Below are positions 37,501-50,400 of a stretch of DNA of 64,000 bases, in pieces (within the stretch, counting starts at the first letter, position 1; each line of letters starts with the position of its first letter). Source of the stretch: Urophycis tenuis (taxonomy: Eukaryota; Chordata; Actinopteri; Gadiformes; Phycidae); the NCBI GenBank assembly GCA_036785325.1, contig JAXIVH010000069.1, positions 432,822 to 496,821 on the forward strand. Reading direction: 5' to 3'. The position numbers and the translations under genes are program-made. The notes below the pieces were generated by a model. The model did not search any database. It was not told the origin of the DNA and worked only from the letters and a program-made list of their open reading frames with translations.

Positions 37501-38936
37501 GAACGATTTCGGCATAGGCTATCGTTCCTGTAACGTCGGGACCGCATTGTCAAATTCGAGAATGGTGACATTTGCCACATCTTGCTTTTACTGTTTTTGA
37601 CTCTTTCATTTTAAAATGTTTAGCTACAGGGTAGCTAAACATTTTAAAATGAATAAAATGAACGAATGTGGGTGAATCCTACACCCAAATTAAAGATTGA
37701 GTTTGCAGTCAGCAAGGCAGATTAACAAGCACAGCTGGAAATGAAAGCACAGCGGCGCCCCCCATGTAGAATGACCGGTTGGAGCGCGGCAACAGCAAAT
37801 ATGTTATTGCCTCAACAAATATCGATATTTATCTTATGTCAACATTCTGCTTGAAAATGTCGAGATATGACTTTTGGTCCATATCGCCCAGCCCTATCCC
37901 CGTGCAGATGAATATGATGGCGTCTAATCGGCGAATGTGTCCAAAAAAAAAAGACGTGGTCCCATTTGAACACTAGTCTGTGACGATGACGTGGCCAATT
38001 TGAACACTAGTGCTGGACAGGCTCCGGTATGAACTCAGCTGCCAGGGTTTTCACACGCACCAAGCCCTGGCAGCACATCAGTGCCACCTTTATTTACCTT
38101 CACTGGCTCCCGGTGAAGTCATGCATCTCCTACAAACTGCTCTCCACCCCCCACACCAGACTACGGACTTTTGAGGACAGAGCCTTCAGTGTGGCAGCCC
38201 CCACCCCCTGGAACTCTCTCCCAGCAGAGATCCAAAATGCTACATCTCTGGACACATTTAAAAAAAAAACTCCTGAATACATACCTGAATACCTGTTCAC
38301 CAAGGCCTGTGGTCACTAGTCAAGTCCATGTTCCATGTTCAACTCCTGTTCTTTGTCTTATCTGTTTTATCTGCCTCACTGTGTACTGCCACCTTGGATT
38401 CCTTGAAAGGCGCTATATACTGTAAATGAAAGTTATTACCTTTGACGGTGATTTCCTTGATCTTTTTGGTCTTCTCGTCGATCCACTTCTCCCGGCGGAC
38501 CTTTTCTGTGGCGCTCATCAGCTCCTTCAGCTTCTTGATCTCCTGTGTGTGTGGAAGGAGCGGGGGGGGGGGGTGGCATGCCGTTGGTGATGGCTTCACA
38601 CACCGTATGAAACATCCACAGAACAAAGTCATTCTACACTACCACGGGGGTGGGGGGGGGGGTGATATGGAGGTCTGCATGTCTACAATGAATTGGGTGG
38701 GGGTGGGTGGGGGTAAAAGCAGAATTTACAGTCCCCGATCGCGCAGTGCGGCCCGGAGTCCTCACACGGCCATTGCCGTTCATCGTCACCGCTTTTGGCA
38801 TAAACATCGCGCGGCTAACGGCTCACGGCGCGCCGCGGCTCTGACGCGCAGCAGGAGGCCCGCATCACCTTTTACTGCCGGTCACGGGAGCCGACCCTCG
38901 TCAGGCGTTAGGGCTTCCAGAAGCACAGAGTGGGAC

Positions 38937-38977
<41 letters not shown>

Positions 38978-39717
38978 AAGGAACGGAGATGAGGGCGACG
39001 GCGGGGGGCTGTTTGGGGGAGGAAGCATGAGGAAAGGACAGCCACTCCCAGAGAAGGGGGTGGGGGAGGACAAGACGAGGACACCTCGACGTGACTTCAT
39101 GTGCAGCCTTGTGCGCTCGGCAGATGGATTACAGGATTAGATTCAACATTGTTGAGTGAAGACAAAAGCAAAATGCAGCTCAGCGTGGTGGCAGGCGAGG
39201 CATGGCGAGCGTTGGAGCGGGGGGGGGAGAGAGGAGGGGAGGGGGGGGGGTTACGGGGGGGGGGCGGCGCTGATGAGGCAGAGGGCTGGTGGGATGTGCA
39301 CATGTCGATTTCGGGGGGGGGGGGGGGGAAGAAAAAAATGTTACCTCACACAAGGGACCCAGAATTTGCCACACCTACAGCCAGGAAATCCACACACCCA
39401 CACATGGGGGGGGGGGGGCAGATAAGAAAGGACAGATAGAAGGATAAAGCCAGGAGAGAACAAAAGAATAGGAGAATGGGGGGGGGGGGGGGGGGAGCAA
39501 CAAGGAAGACAAAAAAAAAGAAAAAAGAATCACAATAAAAAGACACAGACAAAAAGACAGTTAGACTGAGAATGCCGCGGCGCTCCGGGGAGGAAGGAGA
39601 GACACGCACGATAAGCTGCTGGGGCCGCGCAAGCGCACACGCACAGCGCTGGGCACCTGGTGCCACAGAGAGCTGCGCTCATAAAAAAAAAGCTGGAAGC
39701 GGCCTCGGATGGCCCTT

Positions 39718-39759
<42 letters not shown>

Positions 39760-39803
39760 ACGCACACACACGCGTGCACACACACACACACGCACACGCG
39801 CAC

Positions 39804-39841
<38 letters not shown>

Positions 39842-39855
39842 GCACGTGCACACGC

Positions 39856-39888
<33 letters not shown>

Positions 39889-42800
39889 TGCTGCTGGCTC
39901 AACCCGACCCGGTTTGAACCCGGCGTGAGTTAGAGTGCGAATCGGGCCGGGGTGTTCTGTCCGACCCCGGCACCGCGTCCGACAGAACAGTAACCGGCAG
40001 TGGCTCAGTGGGTGGAGCGGGTGGACAGAGCGGGTCGTCCACTAACCGTAGGGGCGGCGGTTCGATCCCCGTGATCCCCCCTCCTCCTCCTCCCCCTCCT
40101 CCTCCAACTGTCCAACATGTGGAACCCCACAAATGTACCGATTGTAAGTTGCTTTGGACAAAAGCGTCTGCTAAATGCCCCCTTTTAAGCGAAGCCGACC
40201 CGAGCCCGACGGGCATCAAGCTTTTTTTCATACTAATGACACACTTAACTGTGCGTTACACCAAAAGCGCATAAAGAGGAAAATGATCCCGGAAGTCATT
40301 CATTGTGTATTGGGAGCCAGGCGGACAAAGAGGGAAAAGAGGAATAGGCGGAGTCGGGTGGACTAGGCGACTTAGGAGGATAAAAAAAGTTAAAAATCCT
40401 CCAACTTTATGTAAATGAGCTAAGATGCGACTAGGAGGGAAAGGTGTAAAATCCATCAATAGCCAATGGGGATGTCTCGTTCTGCCGTCGTCCCTCGGTC
40501 AGATCTGTCCCCGAGAACAACCCGCGTAACTTCAGTTCCTACCAAACATTCGTTCCAAGATGTCACTTGAAATGTTGATTGCTGCCGTAGCAGGACACCC
40601 AGTCCTATATGATCTGACCTTGTTCTACAGGGATCAACTAAACACAGCCGATGCGTGGAAAAAAGTCGCTGTTCTTATAACGTTTGCTTAAACATTTGGC
40701 AAAATCAGTGTTTGTTTGGGATGATAATTTCCGTAAATATAATTAAGGAGTAATTATGTTTTTAATGACTTTATCAAATAAGTCTCCGTGATCAACCATG
40801 TCGGTAAATGGGCTGTGCTACAGCAGTAGTTGCGTGGTGGTGTTTAGTGTGTGTGGCGCGCTGGCCCTTTAAATAAAATAAACGAACGTTCTGAAGGGGG
40901 ACAAAAGCGACAAAAGCAACTTAGGTGGAGTGGACAAGGTGGATTCCTCTTTGTGTGCTTTTGGTGTGAATGCACAGGTGTGTTTATGAAACCCCGCCTT
41001 AATTAAGCAACCGCAAGGCATTTGGAAATGTCAACAAACGGATGAGCACAACACGCGCGGGTTAACGTCGTGTTATTACTGTTATTGTTTGTTACTGTCT
41101 TTTACCACTGTTGTCGGTGATTGACATTTTTTTCCCCCGGGCACCGAGCCAACTTATGCCGCACGGCATAAGTTGTTTCTTACACACATCGAGTGCCTGC
41201 CGTTCTCGCTTGTCTTTGACAGTAGAAACTGTCGCTGAGTGCCTCTGATCGCCGGACTGACCCTGAGTGATGACCCTGAAGGGACCCTGCGTGATGACCC
41301 TGAGTGATGACCCTGAAGGGACCCTGAGTGACGACCCTGAAAGGTCCCTTAGTGATGACCCTGAAGGGACCCTGTGTGATGACCCTGTGTGATGACCCTG
41401 AAGGGACCCTGTGTGATGACCCTGAAGGGACCCTGTGTGATGACCCTGAGTGATGACCCTGAGTGATGACCCTGAAGGGACCCTGTGTGACGACCCTGAA
41501 AGGTCCCTTAGTGATGACCCTGAAGGGACCCTGTGTGATGACCCTGAGTGATGACCCTGAGTGATGACCCTGAAGGGACCCTGTGTGATGACCCTGAGTG
41601 ATGACCCTGAGTGATGACCCTGAAGGGACCCTGTGTGATGACCCTGAGTGATGACCCTGAGTGATGACCCTGAAGGGACCCTGAGTGATGACCCTGAAGG
41701 GACCCTGAGTGATGACTCTGAGTGATGACCCTGAAAGGTCCCTTAGTGATGACCCTGAGTGATGACCCTGAAAGGTCCCTGAGTGATGACCCTGAACGAT
41801 GACCCTGAGTGACGAGGAAGCCCTTCTGGCGTCACCTCAACCCACTTTGGCCCGACTCGGCGGGGGATTGGTCAAATTCGGGGCGCGACACTGACACTGA
41901 CACCCGGCGCGGTTTTCGACTGGTTTCATGACCCCCCCCCCACCCTCCTCACCATGTCGTGCTGCTCTTGCATCTGGGCGATCTTTTTGGTGTACTTCTG
42001 GTCGACCTGTTTCAGCTCGGCCACCACACCCTCACAGCGTTCGCTCAGGGCCTTCTTGTCGTCAATAAGCTGCGGGGAGGAAGCACGTCGTCAGAGATAA
42101 CACACACGCACACACATACACACACACACACACAACACAAGAGGCAGAACAGGCTCATAAAAATAGAATTCCAGGGAACGTGGTGTGCCTTGAGGCAGAA
42201 CAAGGTGCGCCATGATGCTTTGTGGGATTTACCGATGAGTACCGGTAAACACAGGTTGCCAACATCATTGGTGCCATAAAAGGATGGGCTTTGTCGCTGA
42301 CTCTTTGTTTCAAGATAATGCTGCTTATTATGAATGGCATGACGTCTTACGTCATGACAGGCATACTGTTATCGCACTCCAATTTTATTCTTGCCACCAA
42401 AACCGAAATGTAATACAGCGCTTCCAACTGGATCATATCGGTCATACGAGACGTCATTGCAAACGTCTCGTTACGTGTAGGTCGGCTATGTATTTTTCAG
42501 ATCTGAAAACTTTATACTTTTCAAGCTATAAGCGTTTTAAAGTCAAGAAACTCTCCATTGAAATAACATTGAGCCTATTGACCCCATTGTTACCATGACT
42601 CCGCTAATCAACTTTCCAGCTGACGACTGACACACGCTAGAACTAGGCTAGAACTACAGCTGTCACTGTGTGAACCCGGTCTAGGCTATCGTCTGTTGGA
42701 TTCATTGATTCGCTCGTCAAACTGGCATTTCATACAAATTACAAGCAAGCTAAGTTTTCCATTTGTCAGTATTGGTTGAGCTACTTGACTTTGTCGTCAA

Positions 42801-43034
42801 ATGCTCATTAATGTTGTCTTTGTATGAGAGTGCAAATCAAACTTACTAACTAGTGAAGTATTGACATATCATTGGTGTTAGCAGCTGGTTCAACTAGCAG
42901 CTAACACTATCAGAAGTGCTTAATAGTCGCTAGTTCTACTGAACGGTTGCCCGTATTTTTGGCCAACGTACTGTCTACCTTGTTTTATTTTGTTGTTGAA
43001 GTACGACTGGTACTACTACTACTACTACTATTAT

Positions 43035-43069
<35 letters not shown>

Positions 43070-43564
43070 TTACTATTACTATTACTATTACTACTACTAC
43101 TACTACTATTACTATTACTATTACTACTACTACTACTACTACTACTAATAATAATAATAATAATGGTCAATAAAAAAATAACAATTTTGTAAATTTGGAA
43201 ATTATGTATGGCAATAGGCTGTGATAATGAGAAATTAGTAATGACATAGTATTTGCTTAAATACAGCTCATACATTCCTGAATACATGTGGTACATTCTA
43301 TTCCAAAAGTACATACCCTATAGAGCCATTCTGAATAAACTGTGGCTTCACTGTGCCCAAACCTGTCGCTGTGCATGGGTAATGTCACTTTTCTAGTTGT
43401 TTATTATTATTATTAAATTATTATTATTATTATTAAATTAAATAATATTAAATAATGCAATTGCGTTTTATTGAGCAATTGTGCAGCTAATTTGACTAGT
43501 TTGTGAAAATAGATAGATAGATAGATAAAAACTTTATTGATCCCCTCAGAGAAATTCAGGGAAA

Positions 43565-43595
<31 letters not shown>

Positions 43596-43606
43596 TATAT
43601 ATATGT

Positions 43607-43668
<62 letters not shown>

Positions 43669-43690
43669 TATATATATGTGTATATATATG

Positions 43691-43750
<60 letters not shown>

Positions 43751-44368
43751 CAATATTTCCAGTATATATATATATATATATACTGGAAATATTGTGAATT
43801 ACATATTTGCGGCTTGGAAGTTGCTGTGCCTTGAATCATGTGATGGGACTGTGAAGTACCTCTGGGCTAATGGAGTACTAATGTCTAGCATGCGGAACAG
43901 CACAGCAAGCAAGTAGTGTCACAGTACCACTACTAGTGAGTAGAGTGTGTGTGTGTGTGTGTGTCTGTGTGTCTGTGTCTATATACGAGTGCGGTGTCTA
44001 CCTGATCGATGAATGCCAGATGTCTCTGGATGGCGGCCTCGTACTGTTCGCGCTGCAGCTGGAAGTTCCTGTTCAGCTCCTTCTCTGTCTCCTTCACGTA
44101 CCGCACCGTTAGCTCTCTCTGCTGGGCCTGACGGGAAGCACAGGTCGGGGTGGGGGGGGGGACGCCATTTACTATGCACTGCGCTGTACTGAACCGTCAA
44201 TGTACCTTGTATCGTGGTGATTTAGTACTACTAATGAATTATTATCACCATTTTATACACCCATATCTATATATCAGTGTGTGTGTGTGTGTGTGTGTGT
44301 GCTGTGTGTCTGTGTGTGTGTGCGTGTGTGTGTGTGTGCGTGCGGCGTGCGTGCGTGTGTGTGTGTGC

Positions 44369-44412
<44 letters not shown>

Positions 44413-47400
44413 TGTGTGTGTGTGTGTGTGTGTGTGGCGTGCGTGTGCGTGTTGTGTGTGTTGTGTGTTGTGTGTTGTGTGCGTGTGTGTGTGTGTGTGT
44501 GCGTGTGCATCGCCCTGTGGTCCCACAGCGCCATCCATGGTTCAACTCAGGTTATTGCGAAGGGTTATTGCAACCGAAATGTCCCATCTGGGATAAATTA
44601 AGGACATCTTTCTATCCTCACCACCTTAATTGGTCCCGGGTGAGATGGATGTTGTCTGCTCCATAAAACTAGGACAGGATTTATGAACTCGGTTCAAGCC
44701 AACGCATTCAAACTGATCACACACTGAGGGCTGTCGCCGACCAAGAATTTTCAACTAAAGTCAACTAAAAGTCTTCCACTGCTTTTCCAGTACAGGCGGC
44801 GAATCGGATACATTTTTTTGTCATATTTGAAAAGAAATCTAGGATTATTTTTATGCCACCACAGCAATGCTGTGCCACCATACATTTCACTTTTAGTTCT
44901 GATGTGCAGGCATTAATGAAAAAACCTGTCAAGCTGGGGACTCCGCCTCACACCATACACCCAGAAGCACATTTTCCCCAGACTGATTGGCTACTGGTTT
45001 AAGCTGTGTGCGTGCGTGCGTGCCTGCGTGCGTGTGTGCTTGCATGTGTGCGTGTGTGCATGCATGCCTGCGTGCGTGTGTGCGTGCGTGCGTGCGTGCG
45101 TGCTTGCATGTGTGCGTGTGTGCATGCATGCCTGCGTGCTTGTGTGCTTGTGTGCGTGCGTGCGTGCGTGTGTGCTTGTGTGCTTGTGTGCGTGCGTGCG
45201 TGCGTGTGTGCGCAGGCCCGGCCTCTCTCACCAGCGCGGCCTGCAGCATGCTGACGGTGCGGCGTTTCTCGGCCAGGTCCAGCTTCAGCCTCATCACGGA
45301 GCCCGTGACCTCGGCGGCGGTGGCGGAGGCATGCTCCGTGCCGGCCAGCTCCTCCTCCGACAGGCCCACCTGACACACCGACACATCAGACACACATCAG
45401 TGACGGCCCGCTCTCGCGTCGCTACCTCCCAAGATGGCGCCGCTTCTGTCGGGTGTTTTCGGGTTTTTTTGGCCTTGTACTTGAGTTTGGGCTTGAGTCA
45501 AAAGCGAAAAAAGGCAGAAAAACACTGCTTTTGAGACTTATGGACAGGGACGTCCTGGGGGGTGGTAGGATGGGGTAGGATGGTTCTAAGGGCCCAGCAC
45601 TGACAGGGGCCCCCGAGAGGACACTGGTATTATTATAACTATGTGCAAGTAAATTCTGGCGAAATATTGATTCATACTTCTTTTATATTGTTTTTCAGAT
45701 GAAATTATCAAATTAAATGAACATGTGGTTTGTTTCTCCATTTTTACAAAATCATTAGAAAGTCTTATTGTTACCCCTCTCATTTGTCATTATTTGGTAC
45801 AGCCCGAGTCTTGCGCTAACTGTACTCTGCGAGGGGGCCCGGAATTCCCAGGGACGTCCCTGCTTATAAGACGCCCCATCACATCACAAAGAGTCTGGGG
45901 TTGTAGATTGATCGCCGTATGTCAATGCGTATGTCAGAATTTGTGCTCCTTTGGATTGATGCGCCTGTGTCCCTCTCAGTGTCTTGTTTTGAGATATTCG
46001 ATTGTATATTCTAATCGCGTCAAGGCTCTCTTGTGGAAGGGGATTTCATCTCGATGGGACTTTATGGTGAATAAAATGAAGGTATGAGATATTCTATGTA
46101 TATTCTAAATTGTGTGGGCGCAGAAGGTGAAGTGAAGGTAAAGAAAAATATATTGGAACACACAAGTCAAACACTGGACTTGATTGCATCATCCTCCTCC
46201 TCCTCCTCCTCCTGCTCACCTCTCGGTGGGAGCCCGAGGTGACGGAGCGCGGCCGCTCCTGCTCCGACTTCTCCATCTCGTCCAGGAAGCTCATGATGCT
46301 CTGCAGCTTGGCCTCGGAGAGCAGGGCGCCGCCGTCGGGCAGCGCCGCGTTGTGGGTCAGCTGGCCGTGGCGCTCCAGGTTGTCCGTGGTCAGCGAGGTG
46401 GAGTCCCCGTCCTGCCACGGCGGCCCAGAGGAGACCAAGAGCAATGCACGGGCGTTAGGCGGGACGACGGCTCTGTGTTGCGCGCGCGCAACGCGGTGAG
46501 TGAAGACGGTCCGATGCACTCCGGTGTTATTCAAAAATGTACAACAAATGCAATTCAATGCCATTCACAACCTTGCCCCCCCCATATCTGTCTGATCTCA
46601 TCCAAATCAACACTCCCACCGGTCACTCAGATCCGCCTCCTCCATCAACCTACACGTCCCCCCTGGTCTGTCCACCATGGGGCAACGCCTCTGGAACGGC
46701 CTTCCCCCGGACATTAGAAATATGGACTCACCTCACACCTTCATATCCCACCTCAAAACACATTTATTCAGGCAGGCTTACTCACACATGGACTTGAAAT
46801 CCGCTGCAAGCTCTGTGCCTTTTTAAATCTGTTTTAATCTGTGTCTTTTTGATTGTTTTATGCTTTTATGCTTGTTGGGTGACCTTGAGTGTCTTGAAAG
46901 GCGCCATATAAATAAAATGTATTATTATTATTATTATTATTATTAATCCATATTGCAGCAGAAGGCCCCTACCTCGTCGATCCAGGCGTACTTGTCTCGG
47001 TGGTAGCCCTTGCTGGGCTCCGACAGCTTCTCGGGCTCCTCCTCCAGCTGCTTCAGGGTGTCCAGCAGGTCGTTGAGGGTGGTCTTGGACTGGGCCCGGC
47101 TGGACGACGCGGCCTGCCGCTGGTCCTCCACGCTCACCGACCTCTGCAGGATCTCCTGGAAGGCACGAGAGGCGCGGCGCCAACGTGTTGTGGTGAATAT
47201 CGGGGCACTTTTGATCCAGGGGGGCCTTCGGCATGTGCAACAGTTGCCCAATAATACATTTGATGAAATGTCATATGTAACCCCTCTTTGCCTTATGAGG
47301 TTACAGGTATATATGAATTTCGGGTTCAATTCAGTTTTGGACTAGTTACCAGGATTCTAGTTAACACTCATGGAGCCCAGGATGGAACATCAATATTGAA

Positions 47401-50400
47401 CACGCTCACAAAATATAGTATGAAAGAACTGTATTATTAAACATCAAATATGAACAATATAAACAACAATTTTGAACATAGAAAATAATAAACTGCGCGC
47501 AGAATAAATAGAAATATATATAGAAAAAATGTCTTTATGGTCTCTTCTTTTCTTTATGTTGGGCCCTTTTATTTCCGTCTGTCACTGGTCCTACCACACC
47601 GCAGGTTTGGGAGGTAGCTCAGTTGAATGTTGGATTTTGGCTCGCTATTCAGTCCCTCGGGTCAGTTCCTCCAGCGGATGTCCGGAAGCCGCCTGGTGGC
47701 TATCCAGTGCTGGTACCTTATCCTTGTCGATTACGGGTGTCGCCGATGTCCTCTCGACATCGAGCGTCACCGAATCAATTCCTTTCCACACAAAAAAACC
47801 TGACCGCCGAGCGGGCAACATCAACCAAGGACTGTTGAATCAGCTCGTGGTGTTTTCCAACTTTTTCTTATCACTTTTATCTAATTTGGGGTTTTTTCTA
47901 AATAAGCGCGTTTCTCTTCCAACCGAGCGGTGCGTTCTCTTCTCTCGTACTAATTATCAATCGTCGTGCGCACCTGCAACGCTGCTGCGCCAGGACGTCA
48001 TGACGCAACTCTGTTTACTCCGCCCAATGCGGTTAACCCTATAATTGCCAGCTATTGCTCTCTCTCTCTCACGCATTCATACGGACTAAATAATGGACAT
48101 TTACTCTTATTTCTTTTAAGTTCTTTTAAGTTTTCCTCAGCTTATGAAGCCTGGGCTACACTCTCCCCCCCTGAGCTCATGCCCGTCCCGGGACATGGCA
48201 AAGGTTGCGTAGTTACCACCTGGGAAGTTGAGGAAGAGGAGCCCACAAAGTTCTCACCCACAGCAGTGTCGAGCCCACAAAGTTCTCACCCACAGCAGTG
48301 TCAACAACTGTTGATAAGCTACGTAGAAATGACTGCGTCATAGCTAACCATGGGTTACCTAGTTCTGAGTATGTGAGTCGGTCAGGTTGGTCCTTAGTCC
48401 GAGTTGAACGTCTCACAGAACTAACCTGTTCTTGCTCTTGTGTATCAGCTGTACATGTATCTACTGTCTGATTGTGACCAGTGTCAGTACAGTCATTTTC
48501 AGTCAAATCCAATGGTTCAGCCGTTGCGGCTATGTCAGTAATCAAATGTTCAATGTCACTTGGCTGACTGTCAGACTGGTCAAGTACCAGAGGGGCGTCG
48601 GTAGTACAGTCAAGCCTAAAAGGTTGTTTTTCAAAATCAGGTATGTAATCAACACACTGAACACTTGGAGAACTCTCAACAAGATAATCAAGTGGAAGTA
48701 TCTGACGTTGTGTGTTTAGCTCAGGGAACATCCCTGGATCAGACTGAGCTGTGTTCTGAAAAGTTGGGACCTGAACACTTGAAGGATCCCTGAACCAGTA
48801 GATAGGAATGATCTCATCTTCCTCCTCGTCCGAGGGTATTGTTTCATCTGGGGAAGGGTTTGCACGAGTAGACGGCCTACGCTTCCCGGACTGTGGGACA
48901 GGATGGCTGTCCTCTGTTAAGTAGCCACACGGAAGTAGTAAGTCCCTATGTAATGTCCTTAAAGGACCTTCACGGTTCTCAGGCTTCACCGTGTATACTG
49001 GGAGTGTTCCAGCTCTGCTTACCACAACATGGACAGTTGCTTCCCATTTATCAGAAATTTTGTGCTTCCCCCGTAAGCGGACATTTCTGATGAGAACTCT
49101 GTCTCCAACAGCCAAGTCCGAAGCCGTTACACGCTTGTCATATCGTGTTTTGTTTCGACTTGCTGTTTTTGCAGCATTTGTTGTTGCCATTTTGTAGCTT
49201 TCCTGAAGACGGGACTTGAGAGTCTGAACATACTGAGAGTGCGACGTGTGCTGACCACCCTGCACAGGCAACCCAAAAGCCAGATCAACTGGTAAGCGAG
49301 GCTGACGGCCGAACATAAGTTCGTATGGCGTGAACCCCGTTACCTCATTCCTCGTACAATTGTACGCATGAACTAGCGGTTTTACAAACTCACGCCACCG
49401 AGACTTCTCTTGATTCCCCAGAGTACCTAGCATGTTCAATAAGGTGCGATTAAACCGCTCAACAGGGTTCCCACGAGGGTGGTACGGAGTTGTCCTCACC
49501 TTATGTATGCTGGCTACTCTGCAAAGTTCCTTGATCATGTGGGACTCGAAATCGGGTCCCTGATCACTGTGGAGTCTTTCCGGGAACCCGTAGTGTACAA
49601 TGAAATTGTCCCACAGACACTTCGCCACAGTTCGGGCCTTTTGGTTCGGCGTTGGTATGGCAACTGCGAACTTTGTAAAGTGATCTGTGATGACAAGGAT
49701 GTCTTTTGTTCCACTGATGTCGGGTTCCAAAGAAAGGAAATCCATGCAAAGTAACTCAAGAGGTCTCGTGGTGTTGATATTGACCAACGGTGCCGCTTTC
49801 TCTGGCAATGCCTTTCGGCGCACACATCGGCCACACGTTTTCACTTTTTTTTCAACATCTACAGCCATCTTTGGCCAAAAGAACCTCGTTCTGACAAGAT
49901 CTAGGGTACGATCAGCACCCATGTGTCCCATGTGATCATGTAAGCTCATTAAGACCATGTCACGGAGCTCAGCTGGCAAGACCAGCTGATAAGAAGTATG
50001 AGCGCCGACTTGCCGTCTTCGGTAAAGAACATTATTGAGAAGCTCAAGACGCTGTAGCTCTCTCAACAAGAGGTAAAGTTCTGGGAGTTCGCTCCGCAGT
50101 GTGGGAGGTGGCTTCTCCCCGCACTCAAGTTGGTAAATTACATGCTTCAAACACTGATCGGCTCTTTGTTTGCTCGCTAACTCAACTTCAGTTAAGTGAG
50201 GGATGAAAGGCAATCCTCCAAGCTGGTCCTCTTTCCCATAGCTGTCAGGTACAGCTCTTGTGGAGGTGGTAAGAGTTTCGACCAAAGTTGCACCACCTTG
50301 AACATCAAGGTTGTCACTGTAGACAAACTGCCTTTCACAAATGGCTTGAACAACAGCTTGATCGACAGCATCAATACTGTCCGGGTCAGAGAGATGGTCG

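Larger units (their letters stand above)
36197..37896. mobile_element. hAT element with exact 8-bp target duplication
   Basis: Ends TAGGGCTGGG and CCCAGCCCTA, with TATCGATA-rich subterminal parts on both sides. TCCCCGTG flanks at 36189-36196 and 37897-37904. No transposase frame remains; a LINE 3' end is inserted inside. Confidence 0.9.

Noticed and set aside
38442..39140. 232-residue plus-strand frame
   Set aside because: Overlaps cep131 exon i in antisense and is mostly G runs and GA repeat.
39530..39928. Cys/Val- and His/Thr-rich frames resembling small secreted proteins
   Set aside because: CA/GT microsatellite in both directions.
40001..40069. Functional tRNA gene
   Set aside because: Box A and B are present, but the sequence continues into the SINE body and tail; no proper acceptor stem.
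41262..41812. CRISPR-like regular array
   Set aside because: Units are contiguous and near identical without unique spacers, in a vertebrate genome; a minisatellite.
47529..48044. 171-codon plus-strand frame repeated three times in the array
   Set aside because: It is antisense within the LTR, identical because the LTRs are identical, with no domain.
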